This document shows positions 53,451-61,871 of a DNA stretch of 64,000 bases, piece by piece. Source of the stretch: CAYLUN01 sp964386865. Lineage in GTDB: Bacteria > Verrucomicrobiota > Kiritimatiellia > RFP12 > UBA1067. Location: NCBI GenBank assembly GCA_964386865.1, contig CAYLUN010000015.1, forward strand, positions 24,025 to 88,024. Direction: 5' to 3'. A program made the position numbers and the translations under genes. Within the stretch, counting starts at the first letter, position 1. Each line of letters opens with the position of its first letter. Under the pieces are notes generated by a model. That model did not search any database. It was not told the origin of the DNA and saw only the letters and a program-made list of their open reading frames with translations.

Positions 53451-54242
53451 CTATTTTCCGCGCGCTTGACGTGTTGACACGGGCCTCACGGTCGGCCCTC
53501 GTAACGTGGCCAACTCTTTCCTGATCGACGCATACAGCTCGTCCGTCCACGCCGGCACGGGCGGCATCGGCGAAGGCAGCTCCCGCACCCGGAAGTCGAC
53601 AGGGCTCAAAATGATCGCGACCTTGGCGACACCCGTCTCGGCTGCCAGGACGAACAAATCCTCTGCCGCCTCGTCCCCCATCGCCAGACAGCCGACCGAA
53701 CACTCCTTGCCGTGGATCATGATGTCCGAGCCAAGCTTCTCGCGGCCATCATCCTTGCCCCTGCGCCGATCCTCCGCGTTGGGATAGTTCACGCGCAGGG
53801 AGAGATGGTACAGGCTGTTTGGATTCAACAGCTCCACCCGGTAGAGCCCCTCGGGTGCCTGCAGGTCGCCTTCCCGGAGCTTGGGGCCAAGCGTTCCGCT
53901 CATGGCCCGGATTGGATAGTCCTTCAGGTGATTCCAAACACCGGATGGCCCCTCAACCCAAACCTCAAGTGCTCGTTCCGTCTTCAGTCCGACGAGCGTT
54001 ATCCCCAGAGGAGGATAGGCCACTCCGACCCGCTTGAACGATGGTGCGAGCCGCGCCCGCACCGCCGCACCATACTGGGTCATGCGATCCTCGACCGTCT
54101 TCGCTTTCTGCGTCATCCTCGCCCCTGCCAGTATCGGCCGCTTGAGCAGAGGCCCGAACGCAACCGCGCACATGCTCGCACCAACCATCGCCAGAAAGAC
54201 GGTCAGCACGCTCAACCTCATTCGCCAATTTCTAACACCCAT
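53451..54242 (-). CDS. L,D-transpeptidase (YkuD domain)
   Basis: 263 residues. An N-terminal membrane/signal segment (LSVLTVFLAMVGASMCAVA) places the enzyme in the periplasm. The YkuD domain carries the signature IMIHGKECSVGCLAMG, with His177 and the nucleophile Cys185. Upstream blocks are LEVWVEGPSGVW and APEGLYRVELLNPNSLYHLSLRVNYPN. It would cross-link peptidoglycan stems through diaminopimelate or attach proteins to them, fitting the dapL-based DAP pathway in the same window. It resembles ErfK-like murein L,D-transpeptidases (YafK type) rather than LysM-bearing ones. The ATG at 54242 follows GGGG at eight bases; an adjacent GTG at 54245 is the alternative. Confidence 0.88.
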   Translation of the reverse strand: MGVRNWRMRLSVLTVFLAMVGASMCAVAFGPLLKRPILAGARMTQKAKTVEDRMTQYGAAVRARLAPSFKRVGVAYPPLGITLVGLKTERALEVWVEGPSGVWNHLKDYPIRAMSGTLGPKLREGDLQAPEGLYRVELLNPNSLYHLSLRVNYPNAEDRRRGKDDGREKLGSDIMIHGKECSVGCLAMGDEAAEDLFVLAAETGVAKVAIILSPVDFRVRELPSPMPPVPAWTDELYASIRKELATLRGPTVRPVSTRQARGK

Positions 54243-54289
54243 CACCGTTGCCCCAACACGCCTCGGCTACTTTGCCGTAAGCTTGCCCG

Positions 54290-55561
54290 TTAGGCGAGTC
54301 CGCCGAAGATCGGCAGCAGGTGGCGCTCGTAAATATTATCCGTGACGTGGCGGGCGACGACCGCCTCGTTCGCATCGAGGGCGTCGAAGTAGCGGTCGCC
54401 CAACTCGGCCGCGACCTTGTACGCGACGTGGATGAATTGGCGGAAATCGGGGTTAAAGCGCGAGTCGCCCGGAGCGTTGCGTAGCGCGCCGGCGAAAGAG
54501 CCGCCGCTCCACGCCTGCACCTCCTCAACGCTCGGCAGGCGCGCCGGCGACACGTCGATCACGGTCGCATACGGCCCGCACAGCTCATCGAGCCTCGAGT
54601 AGGCCCGCGCGTAAATCTCCTTGGCGACCGCCAGCCCCTCGCCGCCCGCGACGGCCAGGCCCGTCACCTCCTCCAGCCACGTCGTGCCCGCGGTCTTCAC
54701 GTGCACGCCCGCGCCGCGCGCCTTGAGCGTCCGCGCCACGTGCGGGTAGAGCGAGAACTTGTCGCTGCCGGAATGGACGCTGAGCTTGAGCCCTGCGGGC
54801 AAGCCGAAATGCTCGACCGCGTAGCGCACGACACACACGTCCGCGTCAAACTCGCGCCCGAACACCGCCGGGTCGCCCACGTAGTCCACGCCCTTGTTGA
54901 AGCGGCCCGTGAATTTGGGCGCGATCGTCTGCGCCGGAATCTGCTCCTCGGCGATGGCCGCCAGGATCACCAGCAGCATGTCGGGCGTCTGCGGCGACAC
55001 CGTCTCGTCCATCGAGACCTCGGTGACGAAGTCGTCCGTGCCCTTCTTTTCCACGATGTGCCGGTAGAGCCGCCCCGCCTGGCGGATCGCGAACAGCGTG
55101 CTGCGCAGGTACTCCGCCAGCAGCGGGCGCGTCAGCGTCACTGGCTCCTGCAGCCCGTCGATCACGTGCGTGCCGATCAGGCTCTCGTGCCGCGCGATGA
55201 ACCCGTAGATGTCCCCCTCCTCGCACGTCTCGCCGATGAAGTCGGCCACGTCGAGCGTAAAGAAATCCGACGCGGCCACAAAACCGTCCACGTTCTTGAG
55301 GCCGATGTGGTCGGCGTCCACATGGTACGGCAGCGTCCAGCCGGCGCTTTTCACCGCCGCGTCAGCCTCCGCACGCACCGACTCGGGGCGGGTTCCGACA
55401 ATGGTGTGCTCGCGGTTGGATTTGTTCCAGACCGGCGAAACCGCCACGCCCCGCTTCCGCAGCAAGCGCTCAAACGCAGAGAGCTGCGCGCGGCCCTGCC
55501 GCCCGAACCGGTCTCCCACCCCCATCGAATACGTCGCCAACTGCTTCATGATCCCTCGCAT
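54290..55561 (-). CDS. uxaE: tagaturonate/fructuronate epimerase-like protein (UxaE family)
   Basis: 423 residues. It shares the characteristic blocks of UxaE: HVDADHIGLKNVD, FVTEVSMDET, IAPKFTGRFNKGVDYVGD, LSVHSGSDKFSLYP and GVHVKTAGTTWLEE, which carry the metal-binding His and Asp residues. UxaE interconverts tagaturonate and fructuronate and so lets galacturonate enter the glucuronate branch of hexuronate degradation. This would suit a pectin or uronic-acid-using organism. The start is either ATG 55561 or ATG 55549 (GAGGG immediately before the latter). It is transcribed away from the lut genes from a good promoter at 55645-55674. No other uronate genes are adjacent. Confidence 0.8.
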   Translation of the reverse strand: MRGIMKQLATYSMGVGDRFGRQGRAQLSAFERLLRKRGVAVSPVWNKSNREHTIVGTRPESVRAEADAAVKSAGWTLPYHVDADHIGLKNVDGFVAASDFFTLDVADFIGETCEEGDIYGFIARHESLIGTHVIDGLQEPVTLTRPLLAEYLRSTLFAIRQAGRLYRHIVEKKGTDDFVTEVSMDETVSPQTPDMLLVILAAIAEEQIPAQTIAPKFTGRFNKGVDYVGDPAVFGREFDADVCVVRYAVEHFGLPAGLKLSVHSGSDKFSLYPHVARTLKARGAGVHVKTAGTTWLEEVTGLAVAGGEGLAVAKEIYARAYSRLDELCGPYATVIDVSPARLPSVEEVQAWSGGSFAGALRNAPGDSRFNPDFRQFIHVAYKVAAELGDRYFDALDANEAVVARHVTDNIYERHLLPIFGGLA

Positions 55562-55644
55562 CCGCTCAACACTCAGCGTCCAGAGAACACGCCGTTCCTG
55601 CCGCCTCAGCCGTTTTAAGATAACCTTCTCACATCGTCGTACGG

Positions 55645-55674
55645 ATTGTATAGCCGCACGGTTTGAGCGGTCAA
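55645..55674 (-). promoter_or_regulatory. promoter of the uxaE-like gene
   Basis: Minus strand TTGACC (55674-55669), then TATACAAT (55652-55645), giving TATACA at 16 or TACAAT at 18 bases spacing. The ATG is about 85 bases downstream. Confidence 0.6.
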
Positions 55675-55717
55675 GCAGGTTCGATTGTTGTCCGGGGGCA
55701 TCCTACTCACTCGCGCG

Positions 55718-55746
55718 TTGACACCTTGGGCCCGATCCCCTATTCT
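55718..55746 (+). promoter_or_regulatory. sigma-70-type promoter of the lut operon
   Basis: TTGACA (55718-55723), exactly 17 bases, TATTCT (55741-55746) followed by CAC, 33 bases before the ATG of lutC. It lies back-to-back with the uxaE promoter, 43 bases apart. Confidence 0.8.
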
Positions 55747-55779
55747 CACCGCATCGACAGCGAGCGAACGGAAGACCGC

Positions 55780-56319
55780 ATGTACGATACTTTCAAAACA
55801 CGAGCCGAAGCCGCCAAGGCCGAGGTGTTTCGGTTCGCGAACAGGGCTGAGGCGATCGACTTTCTGGCGGACTTTCTGCGCCGCGAGGGCGTCGCCCACG
55901 CGCCGTGCTGCTCCGCCCTTGTGGCCGATGGCCCCTGGCTCGGCGAACCGGGCCGGCAGCGTCTGGCGGCGATCCCCGGCGTGAGCTTCGAGGTCAGCCG
56001 CGAGCGCGCCGCCGACGCGCGGTTCGGCGTGAGCCGGATGGAGTGGGCGCTGGCCGACACCGGCACGCTCGCGCAAGACGCGACCGCCATTGAGCAGCGG
56101 CTCGTCTCCACGCTGCCGTCGGCCCACATCGCGCTCGTGCCGACCGCCGGCCTCCTGCCCGACCTCCCCGCCCTGCTGGCGCGCGCCGACCCGCGCGCGA
56201 TCGCTTACCTCGCCCTCGTCACCGGCCCCAGTCGCACGGCGGACATCGAGCGCGTGCTCACCATCGGCGCGCACGGCCCCGAGCGCCTCATCATCATCCT
56301 CATTGACGACTTCTCGTGA
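55780..56319 (+). CDS. lutC: LutC-like lactate utilization protein (LUD domain)
   Basis: 179 residues, a little shorter than usual LutC. The LUD domain is recognisable by SFEVSRERAADARFGVSRMEWALADTGTLAQDA, LVSTLPSAHIALVPTAGLLPDL and the final LVTGPSRTADIERVLTIGAHGPERLIIILIDD. LutC works with the iron-sulfur proteins LutA and LutB in oxidising L-lactate to pyruvate at the membrane. Here the next gene encodes a LutB-LutA fusion 15 bases downstream, so both form one operon from the promoter at 55718. GGAAG precedes the ATG. Confidence 0.88.
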   Translation: MYDTFKTRAEAAKAEVFRFANRAEAIDFLADFLRREGVAHAPCCSALVADGPWLGEPGRQRLAAIPGVSFEVSRERAADARFGVSRMEWALADTGTLAQDATAIEQRLVSTLPSAHIALVPTAGLLPDLPALLARADPRAIAYLALVTGPSRTADIERVLTIGAHGPERLIIILIDDFS

Positions 56320-56334
56320 GACCACACCGAACAG

Positions 56335-58476
56335 ATGGACACAACCTTCAAAGCCTCCATCCAGGCCGCCCTTCATAACCCCAGCCTGACCGGCGCGCTC
56401 GGCTCATTTTCAGAGGCCTACGCGGTCAACCGAGCCAAGGCCTACGAGGGCGTCGACTTCGAGGCGCTGCGCGGCCGCATCGCCGAGCGCAAGGCCTACG
56501 CCGCCGAGCGTCTCGATGAACTCGCCGAGCGCTTTGCGCAAAACGCCACGGCACGCGGCGCAACCGTCTTCCGCGCCAACAGCCCCGAGCAGGCCTGCGC
56601 GTACATCCTCGGCGCCGCCCAGAGCAACGGCGTCAAGGCCGTGGTCAAATCGAAATCCATGGCCTCCGAGGAGATCCACCTGAACGCGGCGCTGGAGGCC
56701 GCCGGCGTCGCGGTCTGCGAGACGGACCTCGGCGAGTGGATCATCCAGCTGGCCGGGCAGCGACCCTCGCACATGGTCATGCCCGCGATCCACATGACCA
56801 AGGAGCAGGTCTCCGACCTCTTCAGCAAGGCGGTCGAGGAGCGCCTGACCTCCGACATCCCCCGCCTCGTCAAGGTCGCCCGCGACACGCTGCGGCCGCG
56901 GTTTCTCGCCGCCGACATGGGCATCTCCGGCGCGAACATCGCCGTGGCCGAGACCGGCAGCCTCGTGCTCGTGACCAACGAGGGCAACGCCCGGCTGGTC
57001 ACTTCGCTGCCGAAGATCCACGTCGCGCTGGTGGGCATCGAAAAGCTGGTCGCCGACGTCGCGGACATCGCGCCCATCCTTCAGGCGCTCCCCAAGAGCG
57101 CGACCGCGCAGGCGCTGACCAGCTACGTCTCGGTCATCACAGGCCCGACGCCGAACACGGACGGCACGCCGAAGAACCTGCACATCGTGCTTCTGGACAA
57201 CCGCCGGACCGAGATGGCGCGAGACCCGCAGTTCAAGCAGGCGCTCCAGTGCATCCGCTGCGCCTCGTGCCTCAACGTCTGCCCGGTCTTCCGCCTTGTG
57301 GGCGGGCATGTCTTCGGCAAGGTCTACACGGGCGGCATCGGCACGATCCTCACAGCCTGGTTCGACGCGCTCAAGGCCTCCGAAGAAATTCAGGGCCTCT
57401 GTATCCAGTGCGGCGCCTGCCGCGACGTCTGCCCCGGCAAGATCGATATCCCCGGCCTCATCATGGAGCTGCGCCGCCGCCTCGTGAAGGAGCAGGGACT
57501 GCCCTTCCTTCAGAAATCCATTTTCGCGGTGGTCAACAACCGGCCGCTTTTCCACGGCATGCTGCGCGCCGCGTCGCTGGCGGACAGGCCTTTCGCCACC
57601 GGGCGCTTCATCCGGCACCTGCCGCTGTTTCTCGCGGACTTGACCGACGGCCGCAGCCTGCCCGCCATCGCGGCCGAGCCTTTCCGCGACCGCTTCAAGC
57701 GGATCAAGCAGCCGAAGCTGAACGAGAAGGCCGTGTTCTTCGCGGGCTGCCTCATCGACTTCGCCTATCCCGAGATGGGCGAGGCGCTCGTGCGCATCCT
57801 GAACCGGGCCGGCGTCGAGGTCGTCTTCCCGCCGGGCCAGACCTGCTGCGGCGCGCCCGCGCGCTACAGCGGCGCCTATGAGGTCGCCGCGCGGAACGCC
57901 AGCGACAACCTCCGCGCGCTGCTCGGCGAAGAGGCCGCCTACGTCGTCTCCGCGTGCCCCACCTGCACGGCCGCGCTCGTCCGCGAGTTCGAGGCGACCT
58001 TCGAAAGCCTAGGGCGGGCCGACGCGCTACCGCAGGCGCGGGCGCTGGCCGCGAAGACCGTCGACTTCTCCACGCTCATTTCGCGGCTCGTCGCCGAAGG
58101 CCGCCTCGCGTTGCCCCAAGGACAGTCGCTCGAAGCCGTCACGTATCACGACTCCTGCCACCTGAAGCGCACGCTGCACGCCGACCAGGCGCCGCGTGCG
58201 CTGCTGCGCGCGTGCGGCTACCGCGTGACTGAGATGAAGGCGTGCGACACCTGCTGCGGCATGGGCGGCTCCTACTCGCTCAAGCTGCCCGAAATCTCCG
58301 CGCCCATGCTTCAGCGCAAGCTTCAAAACATCCGCGCCACCGGCGCGGCGGCGGTTGCTATGGACTGCCCCGGCTGTGTGATGCAGATCCGCGGCGGCTT
58401 CGACCAGGCCGACACGCCCCTGCGCGTCCGCCACACGGTCGAGCTTCTTGATGAGGCCCTGAGCGCCGGATCATGA
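56335..58476 (+). CDS. LutB-LutA fusion, iron-sulfur lactate dehydrogenase component
   Basis: 713 residues combining what are usually two proteins. Residues ~1-300 are the LUD domain of LutB (VVKSKSMASEEIHLNAALEAAG, GANIAVAETGSLVLVTNEGNARL, YVSVITGPTPN). Two 4Fe-4S motifs follow, CIRCASCLNVCP (~306) and CIQCGACRDVCP (~357), then two CCG domains as in LutA/GlpC: FFAGCLIDF...TCCGAPARYSGA (~504) and YHDSCHLKR...CDTCCGMGGSYSL (~641). Together with LutC it should oxidise L-lactate and pass electrons to the quinone pool. Such fusions are known from lactate oxidation loci of anaerobes. No lactate permease is adjacent. The Shine-Dalgarno is weak, so translation may be coupled to lutC. Confidence 0.92.
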   Translation: MDTTFKASIQAALHNPSLTGALGSFSEAYAVNRAKAYEGVDFEALRGRIAERKAYAAERLDELAERFAQNATARGATVFRANSPEQACAYILGAAQSNGVKAVVKSKSMASEEIHLNAALEAAGVAVCETDLGEWIIQLAGQRPSHMVMPAIHMTKEQVSDLFSKAVEERLTSDIPRLVKVARDTLRPRFLAADMGISGANIAVAETGSLVLVTNEGNARLVTSLPKIHVALVGIEKLVADVADIAPILQALPKSATAQALTSYVSVITGPTPNTDGTPKNLHIVLLDNRRTEMARDPQFKQALQCIRCASCLNVCPVFRLVGGHVFGKVYTGGIGTILTAWFDALKASEEIQGLCIQCGACRDVCPGKIDIPGLIMELRRRLVKEQGLPFLQKSIFAVVNNRPLFHGMLRAASLADRPFATGRFIRHLPLFLADLTDGRSLPAIAAEPFRDRFKRIKQPKLNEKAVFFAGCLIDFAYPEMGEALVRILNRAGVEVVFPPGQTCCGAPARYSGAYEVAARNASDNLRALLGEEAAYVVSACPTCTAALVREFEATFESLGRADALPQARALAAKTVDFSTLISRLVAEGRLALPQGQSLEAVTYHDSCHLKRTLHADQAPRALLRACGYRVTEMKACDTCCGMGGSYSLKLPEISAPMLQRKLQNIRATGAAAVAMDCPGCVMQIRGGFDQADTPLRVRHTVELLDEALSAGS

Positions 58477-58534
58477 CCCGACGCTTCCGTTGGCGAGCAC
58501 CCTGGAGGGGCGGCGTCCCCGCCGTCCGCGCGCC

Positions 58535-58933
58535 TCACATGCTGAAAACGGACAGGTTGGACATCTGGTGCTTGTTGCAGATGTCCAGCGCCTGCACCAG
58601 AAACGCGTGAGGCGAGTCGCCCGCACACCGGATCACGACGGTGGCCTTCTTGCTGAACTCGGCGAAGTGCCCGACCTGCCGATCCAATTCGGCCTGCCTG
58701 ACCGGACACCCGTTCAGAGCGAAACCCTTCGCCCCCACAGTGATGTTGATCAGTTCGATGGGCTTCTCATGGGTCGTCCCACACTCCGGCCTCGCGGCCG
58801 TCAGCTGGGCCAAGATGTCGTCCTGCTTAAGGGCGACGACAAAGAAAATTAGAAGTTGGAAGACGACGTCGATCATCGGCGTCATGTCCAGCTTGGGCTG
58901 TTCGCCTTGCGCTGCTCGCTTCGCGTGTATCAT
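58535..58933 (-). CDS. ExbD/TolR-family biopolymer transport protein
   Basis: 132 residues, typical of ExbD. A short cytoplasmic N-terminus leads to KLDMTPMIDVVFQLLIFFVVAL, the single membrane helix with the conserved proton-pathway Asp of the MIDV motif. A periplasmic domain with VGAKGFALNG and VVIRCAGDSPHAFLVQALDICNKHQM follows. It normally works with ExbB (or TolQ) to power TonB-dependent uptake, Tol or gliding-type systems. No exbB, tonB or receptor gene is next to it, so its partner is elsewhere. AAGGAGG five bases before the ATG at 58933 fixes the start; an upstream TTG is rejected. Convergent with the lutBA fusion. Confidence 0.9.
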   Translation of the reverse strand: MIHAKRAAQGEQPKLDMTPMIDVVFQLLIFFVVALKQDDILAQLTAARPECGTTHEKPIELINITVGAKGFALNGCPVRQAELDRQVGHFAEFSKKATVVIRCAGDSPHAFLVQALDICNKHQMSNLSVFSM

Positions 58934-59215
58934 ACCGGCCTCCTTCCGCAACAGTGTGTGTTCACCGCGCCAAGAATTAGAACCGAATCCGTTACTCGCG
59001 CGTCACCGCGCATGCATATGTTTATCGATTGACACGAGTGTAGCGCTGACTCCACGAAAATGCAAGCGGAGAACGCCCTCAAAACGGTGTGTTTCGGGAC
59101 TCGACAGGCTCGGTCATGCGCAGTATCATTTGACGCTATATCAGATGCTGGACAAGGGGAACTTGTCGGTTTCAGACAGCGGATATGCCAATCGGGAACA
59201 GCAAGGAGACGGGTG
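58934..59215. other. divergent intergenic region, no feature identified
   Basis: 282 bases between the divergent exbD-like and GDSL hydrolase genes. It should hold promoters for both, but no TTGACA/TATAAT pair with acceptable spacing is evident. TTGACA at 59029 lacks a -10 box. The locally AT-rich stretch 59013-59030 (ATGCATATGTTTATCGAT) is the most likely melting region. Confidence 0.4.
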
Positions 59216-60517
59216 ATGATGATGACGCGCCGCGCGTGGATGGTGTGTGTATTGTTGGCGGCGGTGTGCGCCAGCGGAGAGAAGGCCGACGACGGCTTCT
59301 TCTTTAAAGACAAGGACTCTGTCGTTTTCTTAGGTGACAGCATCACCGAACAGAAGCTCTACACGACGTACATCGAGGCCTACACGCTGACGCGCTTTCC
59401 CGACAAGGTCTTCACGTTCCGCAACGTCGGCTGGGGCGGCGACACCGCGTGGCTGCGCCAGCGCGCGCATCCGGACGAGAAGGCGCTTTTCGCGGCGACG
59501 GGCAGCCTGCTCGACGAGATGGTCACCCGGGCGGTCAACGCCGGCCTCGACCGCGATGTGCTCCCCCATAAGCCGACCGCCGTCACCATCAAGTTCGGCA
59601 TGAACGACCACGCCTATCAGCCGTTCCGCGAGGACATCTGCCGCGCCTACTCCCGCAGCCAGACCGAACTGGTCAACGTGCTCAAGAAGAACGGCGCGCG
59701 GGTCGCGCTGCTCACACCCCAGCCCATCGAGGACAAGCGCCCCGACCCGGACAAGGACGTGCGCAACCAGTCGCTGCGCAAGTTTTCGGATGCCCTGAGC
59801 GCTGTCGCCGCGACGAACGGCGCCCTCTTCGTCGACCAGTTCGACCCCTACATGAAAATCATGCTGGACGCGCGGGCCGCCAAACCCGACGCCTTCATCG
59901 GCGGCGGCGACGCGGTGCACCCCGGGCCGGCCGGCCACACGCTCATGGCGTGGACGATCCTCAAGCAGCTCCAGGCGCCAGCCCTCGTCTCCTGCGCGAA
60001 GCTTGACGTCACGCGCTGGCTGCGCAGCAAGGTCGTCTGCGAGAAGAACTGCACGGTCTCCAACGTCAAGGTCACGGACGGCGTGTTGAGCTTTGACCGG
60101 CTCGACTCCGCCCTGCCCATGCCGATCGACGCGCGCGCGGCGGCCGCGCTCCAGCTCGCCCCTCTGACGGATGACCTCAACCGCTACATGCTCAAGGTTT
60201 CGGGGCTGAGAGCGGCCGCCTATGCTGTCGCCATCGACGGCGCGAAAGTGGCCACGCTCACCCGAGAGGAGCTGGACGCGTGCGTCAATCTCGCGACACT
60301 CGCCACGCCCAGCACCGCGCAGGCCCTGCAGGTGCTTGACCTCGTGTTCCAGAAGAACAACGTCTACTTCGAGCGGTGGCGCAAAGTGCAGCTCGCGAAC
60401 GGCCCCGCCGAGAAGCTGGCGGAGCTCGACAAGCAGATCGCGGCCCTCGAGGCGAAGATTGAAGCGGCCCGCAAGCCCAAGACCCACCATTTCGAACTCA
60501 AACCCGTCATCCAATAA
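59216..60517 (+). CDS. secreted SGNH/GDSL hydrolase
   Basis: 433 residues. Three consecutive ATG codons follow AGGAG; the first, with seven bases spacing, is used. A signal peptide (WMVCVLLAAVCASG) leads to the SGNH domain. Block I is VVFLGDSITE (nucleophile Ser42), the block II Gly lies in NVGWGGDTA, block III is FGMNDH, and block V is DAVHPGPAGH (Asp232, His235). The last ~170 residues are a helical extension with a coiled coil (KLAELDKQIAALEAKIEAA). These enzymes deacetylate or de-esterify polysaccharides such as xylan or pectin. The next gene, a Tat-exported Gfo/Idh/MocA oxidoreductase, starts 12 bases later, so a two-step exported sugar-modifying operon is likely. Confidence 0.88.
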   Translation: MMMTRRAWMVCVLLAAVCASGEKADDGFFFKDKDSVVFLGDSITEQKLYTTYIEAYTLTRFPDKVFTFRNVGWGGDTAWLRQRAHPDEKALFAATGSLLDEMVTRAVNAGLDRDVLPHKPTAVTIKFGMNDHAYQPFREDICRAYSRSQTELVNVLKKNGARVALLTPQPIEDKRPDPDKDVRNQSLRKFSDALSAVAATNGALFVDQFDPYMKIMLDARAAKPDAFIGGGDAVHPGPAGHTLMAWTILKQLQAPALVSCAKLDVTRWLRSKVVCEKNCTVSNVKVTDGVLSFDRLDSALPMPIDARAAAALQLAPLTDDLNRYMLKVSGLRAAAYAVAIDGAKVATLTREELDACVNLATLATPSTAQALQVLDLVFQKNNVYFERWRKVQLANGPAEKLAELDKQIAALEAKIEAARKPKTHHFELKPVIQ

Positions 60518-60529
60518 AGGACCTAACAC

Positions 60530-61858
60530 ATGAGCGTCAACCGCCGGAACTTCCTGAAAGGCGCCGCCGTAGCCAGCGCGCCCTTCATCCTCCCCTCCCA
60601 CATCTGGGCCGCCGAGACCCCGCCGAACAGCCGCCCCACGCTCGGCTGCATCGGCATGGGCAAGCAGATGGGCGGCCTGCTCGGCAACTTCCTGCACCAG
60701 GACGTGCAGGTCCTCGCGGTCTGCGACGTGGACACCACGCGCCGCGCCGCCGGGAAGAAGAAGGTTGTCGACCACTATACCGCGAACCCCACCAAGGGCG
60801 CGGCGGAGTGCGCGGCCTACAACGACTTCCGCGAGCTGGTCGCACGCAAGGACATCGACCTGGTCTGCATCGCCACGCCCGACCACTGGCACACCATCCA
60901 GTGCCTCGCTGCGCTGCGCGCCGGCAAAGACGTCTATTGCGAAAAGCCTCTCACGCACAACATCCATGAGGCGATCACCCTCATGAAGGAGGTTGAGGCC
61001 TCCAAGCGCGTGCTCCAGACCGGCTCGATGCAGCGGTCGAGCAAAGAGTTCCGCGTGGCCTGCGAGCTGGTGCAGAACGGCGCCATCGGCAAGATCCAGC
61101 GCGTCGAGTGCCAGTTCGGCGACCCCGGGAAGCCGTATGACCTGAAAGAGGAGGCGATGGAGCCCGGCCTGGACTGGGACCTGTGGCTCGGCCCTGCGCA
61201 GGAGGTCGTCTATAACTCCGAGCTCAGCCCGCGCGGCATTCACAACCACTTCCCGCACTGGCGCAACTACCGCGAGTTCGGCGGGGGCATGGTCACCGAC
61301 TGGGGCGCGCACCACCTCGACATCGCACAGTGGGGCCTCGGCATGGACAACAGCGGCCCCGTCGAAGTCCGTCCGCCGGAGCAGGCAGACGCCAAGCGCG
61401 GCGCCACGCTGGTCTACGCGAACGGCGTCACCGTGACCCACAAGGACGGCTTCGGCGTCCACTTCTTCGGCACCGAGGGCGAGGTTCAGGTCAACCGCGG
61501 CAAGTTCACCTTCACGCGCAACGGCAAGCAGATCTCGAAGTTCACCAAGAAGGAGGACGGCTCCTCCTGCGAGGCGCAGGTGGTTCTCGCCGAGCGCGAG
61601 TGCCTGAAGGACGCGAAGATCAAGCTTTACGCCAGCAAGGGGCACATCCCGGACTTCCTGAACTGCGTCAAAACCCGCCAGAAGCCCATCACCAGCGAGA
61701 TCGTCGGCGGGCACTCCGCGATCTGCTGCCACCTGATGAACCAGGCCTACTACAACCACGCGAAGATCCTGTGGAACCCCGAGAAGCTCTGCCTGCGCGA
61801 CGGCTCGGGCGACCCCAAGTGGCTGACCCGCGACTACCGCGGCCCGTGGAAGGTGTGA
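60530..61858 (+). CDS. Tat-exported Gfo/Idh/MocA-family oxidoreductase
   Basis: 442 residues. The N-terminus NRRNFLKGAAVASAPFILPS is a twin-arginine signal. The Rossmann domain has LGCIGMGKQMGG and CDVD; the family EKP motif appears as YCEKPLTHN (about residue 140). The catalytic-domain histidines lie in GGGMVTDWGAHHLDIAQWGLG. The protein resembles the many exported PVC oxidoreductases thought to act on sugar derivatives outside the cytoplasm. It differs clearly from the homologue at 19170-20465. AAAGGA precedes the ATG, and the gene is tightly coupled to the GDSL hydrolase gene. Confidence 0.9.
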   Translation: MSVNRRNFLKGAAVASAPFILPSHIWAAETPPNSRPTLGCIGMGKQMGGLLGNFLHQDVQVLAVCDVDTTRRAAGKKKVVDHYTANPTKGAAECAAYNDFRELVARKDIDLVCIATPDHWHTIQCLAALRAGKDVYCEKPLTHNIHEAITLMKEVEASKRVLQTGSMQRSSKEFRVACELVQNGAIGKIQRVECQFGDPGKPYDLKEEAMEPGLDWDLWLGPAQEVVYNSELSPRGIHNHFPHWRNYREFGGGMVTDWGAHHLDIAQWGLGMDNSGPVEVRPPEQADAKRGATLVYANGVTVTHKDGFGVHFFGTEGEVQVNRGKFTFTRNGKQISKFTKKEDGSSCEAQVVLAERECLKDAKIKLYASKGHIPDFLNCVKTRQKPITSEIVGGHSAICCHLMNQAYYNHAKILWNPEKLCLRDGSGDPKWLTRDYRGPWKV

Positions 61859-61871
61859 TGAGGGCGCGCTC

